From the NCBI GenBank assembly GCA_036502005.1, contig DASXZH010000021.1:157976-221975 (forward strand): a stretch of 64,000 bases of DNA, written 5' to 3'. Below the pieces are notes generated by a model. It ran no database searches. It saw nothing but the letters and a program-made list of their open reading frames with translations, and was not told the DNA's origin. This DNA comes from DASXZH01 sp036502005 (lineage in GTDB: Bacteria; Armatimonadota; Fimbriimonadia; Fimbriimonadales; Fimbriimonadaceae). This document shows, in pieces, positions 1 through 8,060 of this stretch (position 1 is its first letter; the number at the start of each line of letters is the position of its first letter). Position numbers and translations under genes: made by a program.

Positions 1-412
1 ATAGAAAGGTAGCCCCACTCTTCGCCAGTTCCCTCACCTTGTTCACGCGGGATTTGATTTTTAAAGTTGGCGGCTTGTGCGAGTAGATCCAACGAGCCTG
101 AAAATGGGTCGCGTCCATGTAAATGAAATAGCTAGCTGCTTTGCTGGGCGCCAGAAGAACTGCGTCCGTGTTAGTAGCAATGAGCAGCTTTTTGTAGCCG
201 GCAGATTCGGCGGCTTTAGCAGCGGCACGCGTATTTAACATCTCGCGAAGGCCACGTGAGCCAAACGCTTTTGGGCTCTTTGAAAAAAGCTCCAGATTGA
301 AAAAGCGGGCGTCCTCGAACTCCAGCGGAAGGGCTTTGGCCCACCTGGCGCGGACCGTTTTCCACCCTAACTCGCTCGTGCATATCACGGCAAGGGGTTC
401 GGATACGCGCAT
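1..412 (-). CDS. Partial protein, possibly glycosyltransferase (runs off left edge)
   Basis: An open frame of 137 codons reads leftward from an ATG at 412 and has no stop before the window edge, so only the N terminus is present. The translation starts MRVSEPLAVICTSELG and contains a segment ending SYFIYMDATHFQARWIYSH near residues 90-110. An early alpha/beta pattern with a 'Y-x-D-x-T' stretch resembles the N-terminal half of GT4-type glycosyltransferases, but the catalytic C-terminal domain is outside the window, so the function is a guess. It lies just downstream of a tRNA gene on the same strand. Confidence 0.5.
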   Translation of the reverse strand, partial: MRVSEPLAVICTSELGWKTVRARWAKALPLEFEDARFFNLELFSKSPKAFGSRGLREMLNTRAAAKAAESAGYKKLLIATNTDAVLLAPSKAASYFIYMDATHFQARWIYSHKPPTLKIKSRVNKVRELAKSGATFL

Positions 413-419
413 AAAATTT

Positions 420-495
420 TGGGGCGGATAGCGAGATTTGAACTCGCGACTTTCTCAGCCACAGTGAGACGCTCTACCCCTGAGCTATACCCGCC
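420..495 (-). tRNA. tRNA-His (anticodon GTG), CCA encoded
   Basis: Read on the minus strand the 76 nt fold into a full cloverleaf. The acceptor GCGGGTA pairs with TATCCGC, the anticodon stem is TCTCA/TGAGA with loop CTGTGGC (anticodon GTG), and the T arm is GCGAG-TTCAAAT-CTCGC. An extra 5' G at position -1 faces a C discriminator, the hallmark of tRNA-His identity. The 3' CCA is encoded in the DNA. Confidence 0.95.
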
Positions 496-724
496 ATTCA
501 GACCTGATATTCTACTCGGAATTTTCAGAAGATGCGTCATGCGCGGAAAAGTGTTGAGTGGTGGGTCGATCGCAATAACGGGAAGTTATTAAAAGCTTCT
601 TTTTTGTAGCACGCCTTTCAGGGTGCCGGAACAAGATTCGAATCTGACCCGGGGGCTTCGACCAACCGGGCTAATATATGTCACCCTTCCAGGGTGGGGA
701 GGGTTTGCGAGTACCGAACGGGAC

Positions 725-1615
725 TCAGACTCCGCTTGTTTCCGGAAGCCTCGGCTCCTCCGGCTGTTCTTGTTGAGAATGGGACGCTTTCAGCTTCTCC
801 ATCTTCTCCTCGAAGGCCACCAAAGCTCGCCCTTCAAGGGTCACTGGCTTGTTGTGCATCACCGCCATCAGTGCTTCGCACTCGCCGCGGGAGAAGGAAA
901 CCGAACCAAGAATATGCTCTTCAAACGCTTCGTAGGCGATGGGGGCAACCGCTTTGGCGCACTGCGCCATCGCTTCCGCAAAGACCCTGATCTCGTACTG
1001 CGCGTGATCGTCCATGCGCAGCCTTAGGAAATGAAAGAGATTGTGAAGGTCGATTTGCCAATACCACTCGGTATAAAGCGAAATCGGCAAATTCGAACGG
1101 GCTAGCTCGCGCGCGACGTTGGCATCCAGAAGTTCCTGATAGTGAGCGTAAACATCCTTCTGTTCTTTCTCTAACCGCTCGATGATTCGCATGGCCTCAT
1201 CGAGGGGAACGCTTTCATCGGATCGCCCCTGCTTGTTATTTGCGCTCTGGTAACGGATCTGCCCGGGTTCGGGAACGTAAAACTCGTCCTTCATCACTGA
1301 ATACCGGCCAGAGATCTCGTTTAGGCGCGCGGTGCGATGGCGCACCCATTGGCGAGCTACGAAAATTGGCATTTTCGTGTGGAACGTTAGCTGCACCTGC
1401 TCGAATGGCGAGGTGTGCCAGTTCTTCATCAAGTAGTGAATAAGGCCGCGGTCTTGGCGGTAAGTCTTGGTCCCTTCACCATAGCTCACGCGGGCAGATT
1501 GGACGATTCGGGCGTCGCCACCCATGTAATCCACCAGGCGCACAAAGCCTTTATCGAGAACCTGAATCGGCTGGTCGAGGAGCGCCTCGGCCTCTTCAAC
1601 GATGATCCGAGCCAT
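725..1615 (-). CDS. thyX: FAD-dependent thymidylate synthase ThyX
   Basis: Converts dUMP to dTMP using methylenetetrahydrofolate, with FAD/NADPH as reductant, in the cytoplasm. The ThyX signature RHRx7S is visible at residues 92-102 (RHR TARLNEI S), followed by GRYS. At 296 residues it is somewhat longer than the usual 220-250, with a charged C-terminal tail (EQPEEPRLPETSGV). The start MARIIVEEAEAL is the first reasonable ATG. It appears to be a single-gene unit transcribed leftward toward tRNA-His. ThyX rather than ThyA points to the flavin-dependent route for dTMP in this organism. Confidence 0.96.
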   Translation of the reverse strand: MARIIVEEAEALLDQPIQVLDKGFVRLVDYMGGDARIVQSARVSYGEGTKTYRQDRGLIHYLMKNWHTSPFEQVQLTFHTKMPIFVARQWVRHRTARLNEISGRYSVMKDEFYVPEPGQIRYQSANNKQGRSDESVPLDEAMRIIERLEKEQKDVYAHYQELLDANVARELARSNLPISLYTEWYWQIDLHNLFHFLRLRMDDHAQYEIRVFAEAMAQCAKAVAPIAYEAFEEHILGSVSFSRGECEALMAVMHNKPVTLEGRALVAFEEKMEKLKASHSQQEQPEEPRLPETSGV

Positions 1616-1673
1616 AAGGTTATTATGGACGGCGGAAAGTTTGCGGATGGAGCGGGAATTCTGCGCAGAGAGG

Positions 1674-1730
1674 GACGGTAAACGGTAAGCGGGAAACGGT
1701 AAGCGGGAAACGGTAACGGTAATCGGTAAA
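1674..1730. repeat. Short direct tandem repeat (GGGAAACGGTAAGC unit)
   Basis: About two full and several partial copies of a 14-bp unit (gggaaacggtaagc) and its core cggtaa sit upstream of thyX. This is low-complexity direct repetition, with no evident function. Confidence 0.7.
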
Positions 1731-1758
1731 CAGCCGGGGCTGGGTTTGTCGCTGGCCC

Positions 1759-2076
1759 TTAGGTCGTTTTGAGGTTCACCTTCGAAGGCTGCTTTCTAAT
1801 GGTTGTCCAATACTCCACGCGGACATCCTCGTCGATGTCGATTCCGGGGGTCCAATAAAGTCTATCCAAACCATTTTTCTTGGGGCCGCTAATCCAATAC
1901 TCTTCGCGAGTTTCAACATCAAAATAATTAGCTTTGTATCCGCCCTTAAGACTTCGGAAGGTCTTTCCGCCATAGTAAATGCTCGCACCGGTTTTAGAAA
2001 AGCTCACGCGCCCGATCCGGCCTCTACCATTTAGACCGTCGGCCTTGCATTCAATGTACATGATTCGAGGCTTCAT
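1759..2076 (-). CDS. Small conserved hypothetical protein (MKPRIMYIE family)
   Basis: A 105-residue soluble protein starting MKPRIMYIECKADGL and containing RIGRVSFSKTG, GGYKANYFDVET and EEYWISGPKKNG. I recognise the pattern as a widespread small family of unknown role; database entries sometimes label it 1-deoxy-D-xylulose-5-phosphate synthase, which its size makes untenable. It is rich in beta-strand and aromatic residues, with no signal peptide or membrane segment. It stands alone, between a tandem repeat and a short CTTTCGA repeat. The function is unknown. Confidence 0.75.
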   Translation of the reverse strand: MKPRIMYIECKADGLNGRGRIGRVSFSKTGASIYYGGKTFRSLKGGYKANYFDVETREEYWISGPKKNGLDRLYWTPGIDIDEDVRVEYWTTIRKQPSKVNLKTT

Positions 2077-2174
2077 TCTAGGAAATGTACCCGGCCCGCT
2101 ACGGGACCGACTTCTCCTCCTGGAGCCGGTGCAATTTATCTTGGATTGCCGCGTCGCTCCGCCAACCCCGCCGG

Positions 2175-2197
2175 CTTTCGACTTTCGACTTTCGACT
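2175..2197. repeat. CTTTCGA heptamer tandem repeat
   Basis: Three and a third direct copies of a 7-bp unit (ctttcga) lie about 40 bp upstream of the MFS-HEAT gene. It may be a slippage tract; no promoter role can be read from it. Confidence 0.6.
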
Positions 2198-2236
2198 CAG
2201 CGGCTATCCCATTTGATAGAATAGGGACCGTCCCCA

Positions 2237-4564
2237 ATGTCGCAACCCACGAACCGGCTACAAAATCTGGCGAACCTTCGGATCGCCAATGCCGACGGCG
2301 CTCTCGCAAGCGCTTTCGGAGCCCTTTCCATGGGTTCGATTCTGTTTGGGTTTGTTAAATATCTCAACGGTTCGGATATTTGGATCGGTGTCCTAACCGC
2401 CCTGAGTGGCAGCCCAAGCGTTTTTGGCCTGCTCCTCATTCCGGGAGCAATTTGGAGTCGCCGCTTCCCAACTTACAAGAAGTTCATCACGCCCGGCGGA
2501 AACCTTTGGCGTTTGTTCTACGCGCCTCTGATAGTGCTGCCTTTGCTCCACATCGATGCCCAGATAAAGCTTTGGATACTTCTTATCTGCGTCTCTATCG
2601 CGACGGCGGCAACCCTTATTGTAAACACGGCCTATAACGAGTGGCTCGCCCAGTTGGTGCCGGAATCCTCTCGCGGGTGGTATTACGCCCGCCGCAATGC
2701 TTTGTGCACGATTGTGGGTGCCATTGCCGCCCTTGCCGGCGGCATTTTGCTCGATCAATTTACAAGCCACGGACTTGAGGATCTTGGCTTCTCAGTTGTA
2801 TTTGGAATTGGGTCTATCTTCTCCGCGATTAGCGTTTATTACTACTATCAGATGGGCGATACGCCCCGCCCGCAGGTTGTAAAGCAAGGGCTTGGCGAGA
2901 CGGTCAAAGAACTCGGTAAGCCGGTCCGGGACAAGAATTACCGCGCGCTTTTGATCTTTATGGGCGCCCTGTTTTTTGCAAACACTTTTCCCGGCAACTT
3001 CTTTACCGCCTTTGCCCTGGAAAGCCTGAAGCTTCCATTTACGGTGTTGACCCTTCAGGGTTTGGCGCAAGCCGTGGGCACGGTGGTCGCTTCGCCGTTT
3101 GTGGGGTTCCTCTCGGATAAGTATGGAAACAAGCCGGTTCTGATTCTGTTCGGCTTCTTTCTCACGGTCACGCCTGTGATGTGGCTGTTGTGTTATCCGA
3201 ACGAGACTATCCACAACGCAGCCGTTTTACTGCCGATTTCGGTGCTCGTTGGGGTGGTCTGGGCGGCTGTGAACTTGGCGCAGTTCAATATCATTCTCGC
3301 CACTTCGCCGCCGGAAGAGCGCTCGAGTTACATCAGTGTTGCCTTAACGGTACAAAACACGGTTGGGTTCATTTCTCCTCTATTGGGGGCGTTTGCGATG
3401 GCCTGGCTTCGCGCGCATACGAGCGACCCGATCGCGGCCTACAAGATGCTGTTTGGCATCACGATGGGCTTGCGATTCTTGTCCATCTTTACTCTGAGTC
3501 CGGTAGTGGAAAAGGGCGCAATTCAGGTTCGCCAAACTCTGCGAGATTTAACCCGAATCACGCCGCGTGGGTACAGCGCCATGCGCTCCTTAAGCAGGAG
3601 CAGCGATGTAACAGAACGCGAGGAAGCTATTGCAAGGGTTGCCGAACACGGCGTTTCCATGGCCGTGGATGAACTGATCAAGTCGCTCCATGATCCTTCG
3701 CCACGCATCCGCCGGCAGGCTTCGATTGGCCTCGCTCGGCTCGGCGATCCCGCAGCCGTTGAGGCACTTCTTCACCAGTTGGCGGACCACCCCGATTTGG
3801 TAGAAGATGAGACAATAGATGCGCTGGGACAGTTGGCCGGGCCAGAGGCGGTTGGGCCGATCACCAAGCTCTTGCAGGACCCTCGCTCGTTGGTTCGACG
3901 CGCGGCGGTGCGCGCTCTCGGGCGCATCGGTGATCCTTCGGCCGTGCCTGAGCTGATCGAAATCGCTCAAATCGGTGACCCGGACATTCGCCGGGCGGCG
4001 CTGCGCGCGCTTTGGAGCTTGGGAGCGGGTGATGTTGAGGAGATCTTCGCCCAATCATTGCTTGATCCCGCACCCAGCGTGCGCATCGCAGCCGCTGAAG
4101 GCGTCTCGGAAATGGTGATTAAGAGCGCCAGATTGCAGGCTGTCGATTCATTGCATACCTATCACGATGAAGCGTCCAGCGAGGTCGCATACGCCCTAGC
4201 AGCGATCGGTTCGGATGAGGATATCCCCATCATTTTGGAGACTGCTGCGGAGTGCGTTTCTATGATCACGCGCCGGCGCTGTTTGCTAGGAGTTGCGAAG
4301 TTGCTTGGCGTTGAATCCGCTGCTTATCGCCTTCTCTTGCTTGACGGCATGAGTAGGGATACAACCCTCATGGCACTTATAAGGCCATTGACAAAGAAGA
4401 GCAAGCGCATTGCCGTCGCTTTTGAAAAGTATTCAGCCGGGGACGAGGCGGGCGCACTATCGGCGGTTGCCCACGCGCTTAAGCAGCCGGTTTTGCAGTT
4501 CATGGCCCGCCAGCCGGTGGACGAGCTGTTCTTGATTGTGGTTTGCTATTTGGGGAAGGGATAG
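2237..4564 (+). CDS. MFS transporter fused to C-terminal HEAT repeats
   Basis: A 775-residue protein with two clear parts. Residues about 20-420 carry roughly twelve hydrophobic segments with MFS features, such as GFLSDKYGNKP in a cytoplasmic loop after a helix. From about residue 448 to 670 there are repeated HEAT/PBS-lyase-like units of about 31 residues (for example DPSPRIRRQASIGLARLGDPAAVEALL, DPRSLVRRAAVRALGRIGDPSAVPELI). The HEAT part probably lies in the cytoplasm and binds a partner or acts as a regulatory platform; this is inference. The substrate cannot be told. The start ATG lacks a strong ribosome site. The following gene is convergent. Confidence 0.88.
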   Translation: MSQPTNRLQNLANLRIANADGALASAFGALSMGSILFGFVKYLNGSDIWIGVLTALSGSPSVFGLLLIPGAIWSRRFPTYKKFITPGGNLWRLFYAPLIVLPLLHIDAQIKLWILLICVSIATAATLIVNTAYNEWLAQLVPESSRGWYYARRNALCTIVGAIAALAGGILLDQFTSHGLEDLGFSVVFGIGSIFSAISVYYYYQMGDTPRPQVVKQGLGETVKELGKPVRDKNYRALLIFMGALFFANTFPGNFFTAFALESLKLPFTVLTLQGLAQAVGTVVASPFVGFLSDKYGNKPVLILFGFFLTVTPVMWLLCYPNETIHNAAVLLPISVLVGVVWAAVNLAQFNIILATSPPEERSSYISVALTVQNTVGFISPLLGAFAMAWLRAHTSDPIAAYKMLFGITMGLRFLSIFTLSPVVEKGAIQVRQTLRDLTRITPRGYSAMRSLSRSSDVTEREEAIARVAEHGVSMAVDELIKSLHDPSPRIRRQASIGLARLGDPAAVEALLHQLADHPDLVEDETIDALGQLAGPEAVGPITKLLQDPRSLVRRAAVRALGRIGDPSAVPELIEIAQIGDPDIRRAALRALWSLGAGDVEEIFAQSLLDPAPSVRIAAAEGVSEMVIKSARLQAVDSLHTYHDEASSEVAYALAAIGSDEDIPIILETAAECVSMITRRRCLLGVAKLLGVESAAYRLLLLDGMSRDTTLMALIRPLTKKSKRIAVAFEKYSAGDEAGALSAVAHALKQPVLQFMARQPVDELFLIVVCYLGKG

Positions 4565-4602
4565 GCATTCGGCATTAAGCCTTGCGCCTTAAGATCTTGT
4601 CG

Positions 4603-5118
4603 TTACCATCCGTGGACAAGCCGCTTCACATTAAAGGAGGCAAGTTCCACGTCGCTGACTTTGCCGGAGCGGATCCATACGACAGCCGTCTTGCTTTGGT
4701 CTGCAATATAGCTCGGCCGCTTGGACCCGCTATAACGATCAAGTTCATGCACCACGTTGCCGGAGAAGAGGGCCCGGCTAGAGTTGTATCCAATTTCGTT
4801 GTGGTTGCAAATGATTACTTCTTCGTTACCCTTGGCGAATCGGAACCAGGGTTTGTTTGTCAGGTCTTCCTTAAAACCCTTGCTTACAAGCTCCGGGCGT
4901 GCATTGTCGGCAAGCTGGCTCGGTTTGCCACCCACAAAATAGTAAGTCCATGTTCCTTTCGAATCGCGCACCATGTCGATCGGGTGATCCACCTTAACGA
5001 ATGCAAATACCGGTTTTGGCTGCGGAGCCAGTAGTGCGGCTGCAATGATTAAAACAGGAATGAAAATCAGCAGGGCCACAATCTTAGCTGCTCTGCCTGT
5101 TTTCGGTTTAGATTCCAT
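4603..5118 (-). CDS. Hypothetical membrane-anchored protein
   Basis: A 171-residue protein with a basic N terminus and one hydrophobic segment at residues about 11-30 (IVALLIFIPVLIIAAALLA), likely a signal anchor. The remaining 140 residues would lie outside the cytoplasm and are mixed alpha/beta with many aromatic residues (WTYYFVGG, KPWFRFAKGNEEVIICNHNE). I do not recognise the family. The gene converges with the MFS-HEAT gene and sits alone upstream of the RNase P RNA gene on the other strand. Confidence 0.7.
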   Translation of the reverse strand: MESKPKTGRAAKIVALLIFIPVLIIAAALLAPQPKPVFAFVKVDHPIDMVRDSKGTWTYYFVGGKPSQLADNARPELVSKGFKEDLTNKPWFRFAKGNEEVIICNHNEIGYNSSRALFSGNVVHELDRYSGSKRPSYIADQSKTAVVWIRSGKVSDVELASFNVKRLVHGW

Positions 5119-5238
5119 CCTTCCTCCACGCCCTCTATGGCGCTACTGCACCAGCATGGCAGATATTTACAAAGCTTGCCGGGACTAAATACCCGGCGTA
5201 TTGTTATGCCTTTCTGATCGAACGCGCAACACGCAAGA

Positions 5239-5244
5239 CATAAT
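5239..5244 (+). promoter_or_regulatory. Possible -10 element of rnpB
   Basis: CATAAT lies about 5 bp before the predicted 5' end of the RNase P RNA. No convincing -35 hexamer sits at 16-18 bp upstream, so the call is tentative. Confidence 0.3.
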
Positions 5245-5247
5245 CTC

Positions 5248-5567
5248 TGTGGAGTTGGCCGGGTGGCGGCCCCGACTTTGTCGGGGAGGAAAGTCCGGAC
5301 TTCAAAGAGCACGGTGCCCGGCGCAAGCCGGGGCGAGGCGACTCGACGGAAAGTGTCACAGAAACAAACCGCCTCGATTTATCGGGGTAAGGGTGAAATG
5401 GTGCGGTAAGAGCGCACCGGCGTTGCGGGTAACCGCGCGGCCGGGCAAACCCCGCCGGAAGCAAGGCCAAATAGGGAGGGGATGACGCGGCTCGCCGACT
5501 CTCCGGGTTGGCCGCGTAGATAAATCGCTACACAAATACAGAATCCGGCTTACAGGCCAACTCCACA
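5248..5567 (+). ncRNA. rnpB: RNase P RNA, bacterial type A
   Basis: Catalytic RNA that trims the 5' leader of precursor tRNAs. The ends pair as helix P1 (TGTGGAGTTGGCC with GGCCAACTCCACA). Conserved blocks appear in order: GAGGAAAGTCCGGAC near 5287, ACAGAAACAAACCGCC near 5357, GGGTGAAATGGTGCGGTAAGAGCGC, GGTAACCGCG, GGGCAAACCCC, GCAAGGCCAAATAGGG, GCGTAGATAAATCGCTACA, and CAGAATCCGGCTTACAGG near the 3' end, which forms P4 with the first block. At about 320 nt it is at the short end of the type A range. Apparent protein frames across it are spurious. Confidence 0.95.
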
Positions 5568-5603
5568 ATCCTTTGCGTTGTGCGTTTAGTCAGGTCCAAG
5601 TTG

Positions 5604-5629
5604 GCGAAAAGCTTCTTCGCTACCTTTTC
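5604..5629 (+). terminator. Weak possible terminator after rnpB
   Basis: GCGAA and TTCGC form a 5-bp stem with a 7-nt loop, followed by TACCTTTTCT. The stem is short and the T tract is interrupted, so the call is tentative. Confidence 0.3.
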
Positions 5630-5724
5630 TGCACTAAGCTTTCTCTGCTCGGAAACTAGTTATCGTCCAGGCAACGCAAAACGCATCTCAAGCCGCGTAG
5701 CCTTTATCCGCCTAGTTTCACGCG

Positions 5725-6036
5725 TTAAGTGTAATTCTTCACTGCTGCCTCGATGAAATGAGCCCCGCTCATGACTTCTTCAGGAGACATGACGGCGTGC
5801 CACTTGATGGTTGCTTCAAACGCATGAAAAAGTGGCTCGGATACCTTCATGATCTCATTGGAGCTCGTTAAGTTCACGATAAACATGCCCGTCCTTATTC
5901 CTTCGACCTCGGTGAAATAAGCCGCTTCGGGCTTGATCTCTGAGATAAATTTCTCCATGGTGGGCCCGAAGGTGCCATGCTTCATGGCCTTGTTAACCTT
6001 GTCCGTCGGCATCGATGCAATAACTAAGAATCTCAT
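5725..6036 (-). CDS. Small conserved protein, ferredoxin-like-fold type
   Basis: A 103-residue soluble protein, MRFLVIASMPTDKVN..., with the pattern IKPEAAYFTEVEGIRTGMFIVNL and a later SEPLFHAFEATIKWHAVMSPEEVM. This matches a common small family sometimes mislabelled pantothenate synthetase; it looks like an alpha/beta dimeric-barrel (DUF3303/GYD-like) protein. No catalytic motif can be seen. A good ribosome site (AGGGAGAG) precedes the ATG. It is a single-gene unit, divergent from the HicB-like gene. The function is unknown. Confidence 0.7.
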   Translation of the reverse strand: MRFLVIASMPTDKVNKAMKHGTFGPTMEKFISEIKPEAAYFTEVEGIRTGMFIVNLTSSNEIMKVSEPLFHAFEATIKWHAVMSPEEVMSGAHFIEAAVKNYT

Positions 6037-6151
6037 TTTTCTCTCCCTAAAAATCCATCAGGTGGGTTTTCGGATAGTTGAGTTTTACCTATCTCTGGGC
6101 CGCTGATAGGCGAAAGGAGCAGTAGCGGCACTTAAAGAGAGCGCGTCTAAA

Positions 6152-6520
6152 ATGAAACCAATGGCAAAAACTTTAACCTACAACGTGTTGATTGAAAGGG
6201 ATGCCGAGAATCCTGAGGCGTGGAACGTTTCGGTGCCGGACATCGACGGGTGTTACACGTACGCATACGCATACGACTACGAGAACGCCAAAGCCATGGC
6301 CAAGGAAGCAATTGAAGGGATGTTGCAATCATTTGCCGCGCATGTCCAAACGATTCCTGTACCAAAAGCGGTTGGATCTGAGTTAGTTCCTATCACGGTA
6401 GACGTCCCCGAGATCCAGGGGACAGTCTCGAAGCGCTTAAGCTGCGGCCAAGAAATCTTGGATGGATTAGCGCTCGCCAGGAAGGATGATTCCCTTCATG
6501 ATCACGTTCTGAGCCAGTAG
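6152..6520 (+). CDS. HicB-like protein (orphan antitoxin-like)
   Basis: A 122-residue protein with the HicB/UPF0150 pattern: LTYNVLIERDAENPEAWNVSVPDIDGC followed by ENAKAMAKEAIEGML near residues 50-63. HicB proteins normally neutralise the RNase HicA, but no HicA gene is adjacent on either side. Between the two conserved blocks the DNA has a GCATAC repeat that encodes YAYAYDY. The C-terminal 18 codons overlap the 3' end of the convergent permease gene. The start could also be the second ATG at 6161. It is probably a solitary HicB-like protein rather than a working toxin-antitoxin pair. Confidence 0.65.
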   Translation: MKPMAKTLTYNVLIERDAENPEAWNVSVPDIDGCYTYAYAYDYENAKAMAKEAIEGMLQSFAAHVQTIPVPKAVGSELVPITVDVPEIQGTVSKRLSCGQEILDGLALARKDDSLHDHVLSQ

Positions 6521-8023
6521 GAAAACCAATAAAGTCGGTAGCGCCGCAATAACGAGTGCTGCCATCGTAACCGCCTTCGGCGCGTAGGTTTGAAGGTTGT
6601 AAACCCACACCATCAAAGTCCAAATCCGCTGGTCTTGGGCGACCAGAAACGCATAAAGGAACGATCCGTAAGCCGCCATAAAAGCCATTAGCGCAATGTA
6701 TCCAAGCACCGGCTTGCTTAGAGGCAAAGCGATCCGCATCATCATCGTTATTTCCCTCGCGCCATCGATCTGGCCCGCCTCATAGAGTTCTTTTGGAAGC
6801 GAGTCGAAGAACCCTTTCAGCAGGAAGATCATATAACCCGAAGCGGCGGTAGGCAAAACCAGCGCCGAAAAGGTGTTTAGCAAATGGAACTGCTTCAACA
6901 ACAGAAATGAAGGAATCATGGCCACTTCGGCAGGAAAGGCCATGGTTGCTAATAAGAACAATAAAATCTTGCCGGTGGCGCTTATGGGATAACGCGCCAG
7001 TGCGTAGGCGGCAAGCGGATTGACGATCAACTGCGTGAGAATTGCCAAGACGCAGAAAATGACCGTATTCCAAAGCGAACGGCCATTGATGGCAACGTAG
7101 TCCAGCACATAACGATAGTTTCGGGATGCGAATTCGCGCCGCAACTCTCCGGCATGCTGGCGCACAAACTGAGTCTCGTACGAATCGACCGGCAAAGGCC
7201 CTGAATGGACTTTCGCCCAAAAACTTTCAATGGTTTCTCTAGCAAAGGCCACAGGGAGCGAAGTTCGCTTAAACTCCGCCAAAAGCGGACCCGATGAAGG
7301 CACTTTCAACTGGGCAAACGATGCAGCCCCGGCAGCAATGGTGGGGGAAACGGCCGAGAACTGGTTCTTAAACTTCGACCGCATGAAATCTTGAAACATT
7401 CCCTGCTCGGTAATGGGAATTCTAAATTCCGCCGGCAGTTGGCTTTTAAATAAAGTCCAGTCTTGATATTTCAATGATTGAGGAGCATGCCAGTCTTTAC
7501 GCGCGAGCATTTCGGCGGGAGGGACAACGGTTTGGAAGGCCGTATCCTCCTCCAAATAGGCGTGGTTCAGCTTTTCTAAATCACGGTAACGCGCGCGCAG
7601 CCACGATTGGTAGCGCTCAGCCAAACGGCCCGTCACCTGGCCTGTCTGCGTTCTAAATCCAGCCTCATAAAAGCCAACCGGCAACCCCAGCAAAAAGGAT
7701 TCATAGCCAGTTGGATCAACGCTAGTTCCAATGCGGGTCGAGCGAATTTTCTCCTCATCCCCGGAATATTTATCCAGCAGATACTTGCCGAGTAGCGACT
7801 CTTTGGCGGGCAAGCCACCCAAACCAGGCCAAGAAACGACCGACCAATATTGCGGCACCATCTTGCCATCATCCTGATCTGAGGCACCCTTGAACCCCGT
7901 GCTGGCCATTAGCAGGAATGGATAGACCGTGGTTACGGCGCCGATAATGAGAACCCCATAAAGGAGAACCATGGCAAAGCGGGCACGAATGCGCCTTCTT
8001 CCGACTTTGCCGACGAGTGCCAT
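6467..8023 (-). CDS. Carbohydrate-type ABC transporter permease with large insertion
   Basis: A 518-residue MalG/CUT1-type inner-membrane permease. TM1 is at residues about 18-40. The core helices follow from residue 316 to 508, with the EAA loop at 415-439 (EAGQIDGAREITMMMRIALP) that contacts the ATPase. Between TM1 and TM2 lies an unusual hydrophilic insert of about 270 residues, expected to be periplasmic, containing WLRARYRDLEKLN (141-153) and a related FQDFMRSKF segment (210-218). Normal family length is about 280. No partner permease, ATPase or binding protein lies nearby, so the rest of the transporter must be encoded elsewhere. The substrate is unknown. Confidence 0.85.
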   Translation of the reverse strand: MALVGKVGRRRIRARFAMVLLYGVLIIGAVTTVYPFLLMASTGFKGASDQDDGKMVPQYWSVVSWPGLGGLPAKESLLGKYLLDKYSGDEEKIRSTRIGTSVDPTGYESFLLGLPVGFYEAGFRTQTGQVTGRLAERYQSWLRARYRDLEKLNHAYLEEDTAFQTVVPPAEMLARKDWHAPQSLKYQDWTLFKSQLPAEFRIPITEQGMFQDFMRSKFKNQFSAVSPTIAAGAASFAQLKVPSSGPLLAEFKRTSLPVAFARETIESFWAKVHSGPLPVDSYETQFVRQHAGELRREFASRNYRYVLDYVAINGRSLWNTVIFCVLAILTQLIVNPLAAYALARYPISATGKILLFLLATMAFPAEVAMIPSFLLLKQFHLLNTFSALVLPTAASGYMIFLLKGFFDSLPKELYEAGQIDGAREITMMMRIALPLSKPVLGYIALMAFMAAYGSFLYAFLVAQDQRIWTLMVWVYNLQTYAPKAVTMAALVIAALPTLLVFLLAQNVIMKGIILPGER

Positions 8024-8060
8024 GCTTCTTTATACACTCGTGGCTAAGCGACCAAATAAC

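Noticed and set aside
682..696. CACCCTTCCAGGGTG hairpin as thyX terminator
   Set aside because: Perfect 6-bp stem but with no T tract after it on the minus strand; more likely part of the tRNA-like relic's surroundings.
623..1027. 134-codon plus-strand frame opposite the thyX 3' end
   Set aside because: It is antisense to the conserved C-terminal part of ThyX and its N terminus reads through the tRNA-like relic.
5201..5568. Several frames of 70-94 codons over the RNase P RNA
   Set aside because: The region is fully explained by the conserved RNA and its P1 and P4 pairings.
6430..6520. HicA-like remnant at the end of the HicB-like gene
   Set aside because: The residues LSCGQEILDGLALARK faintly recall the HicA start, but the stretch overlaps the convergent permease gene and the match is too weak.
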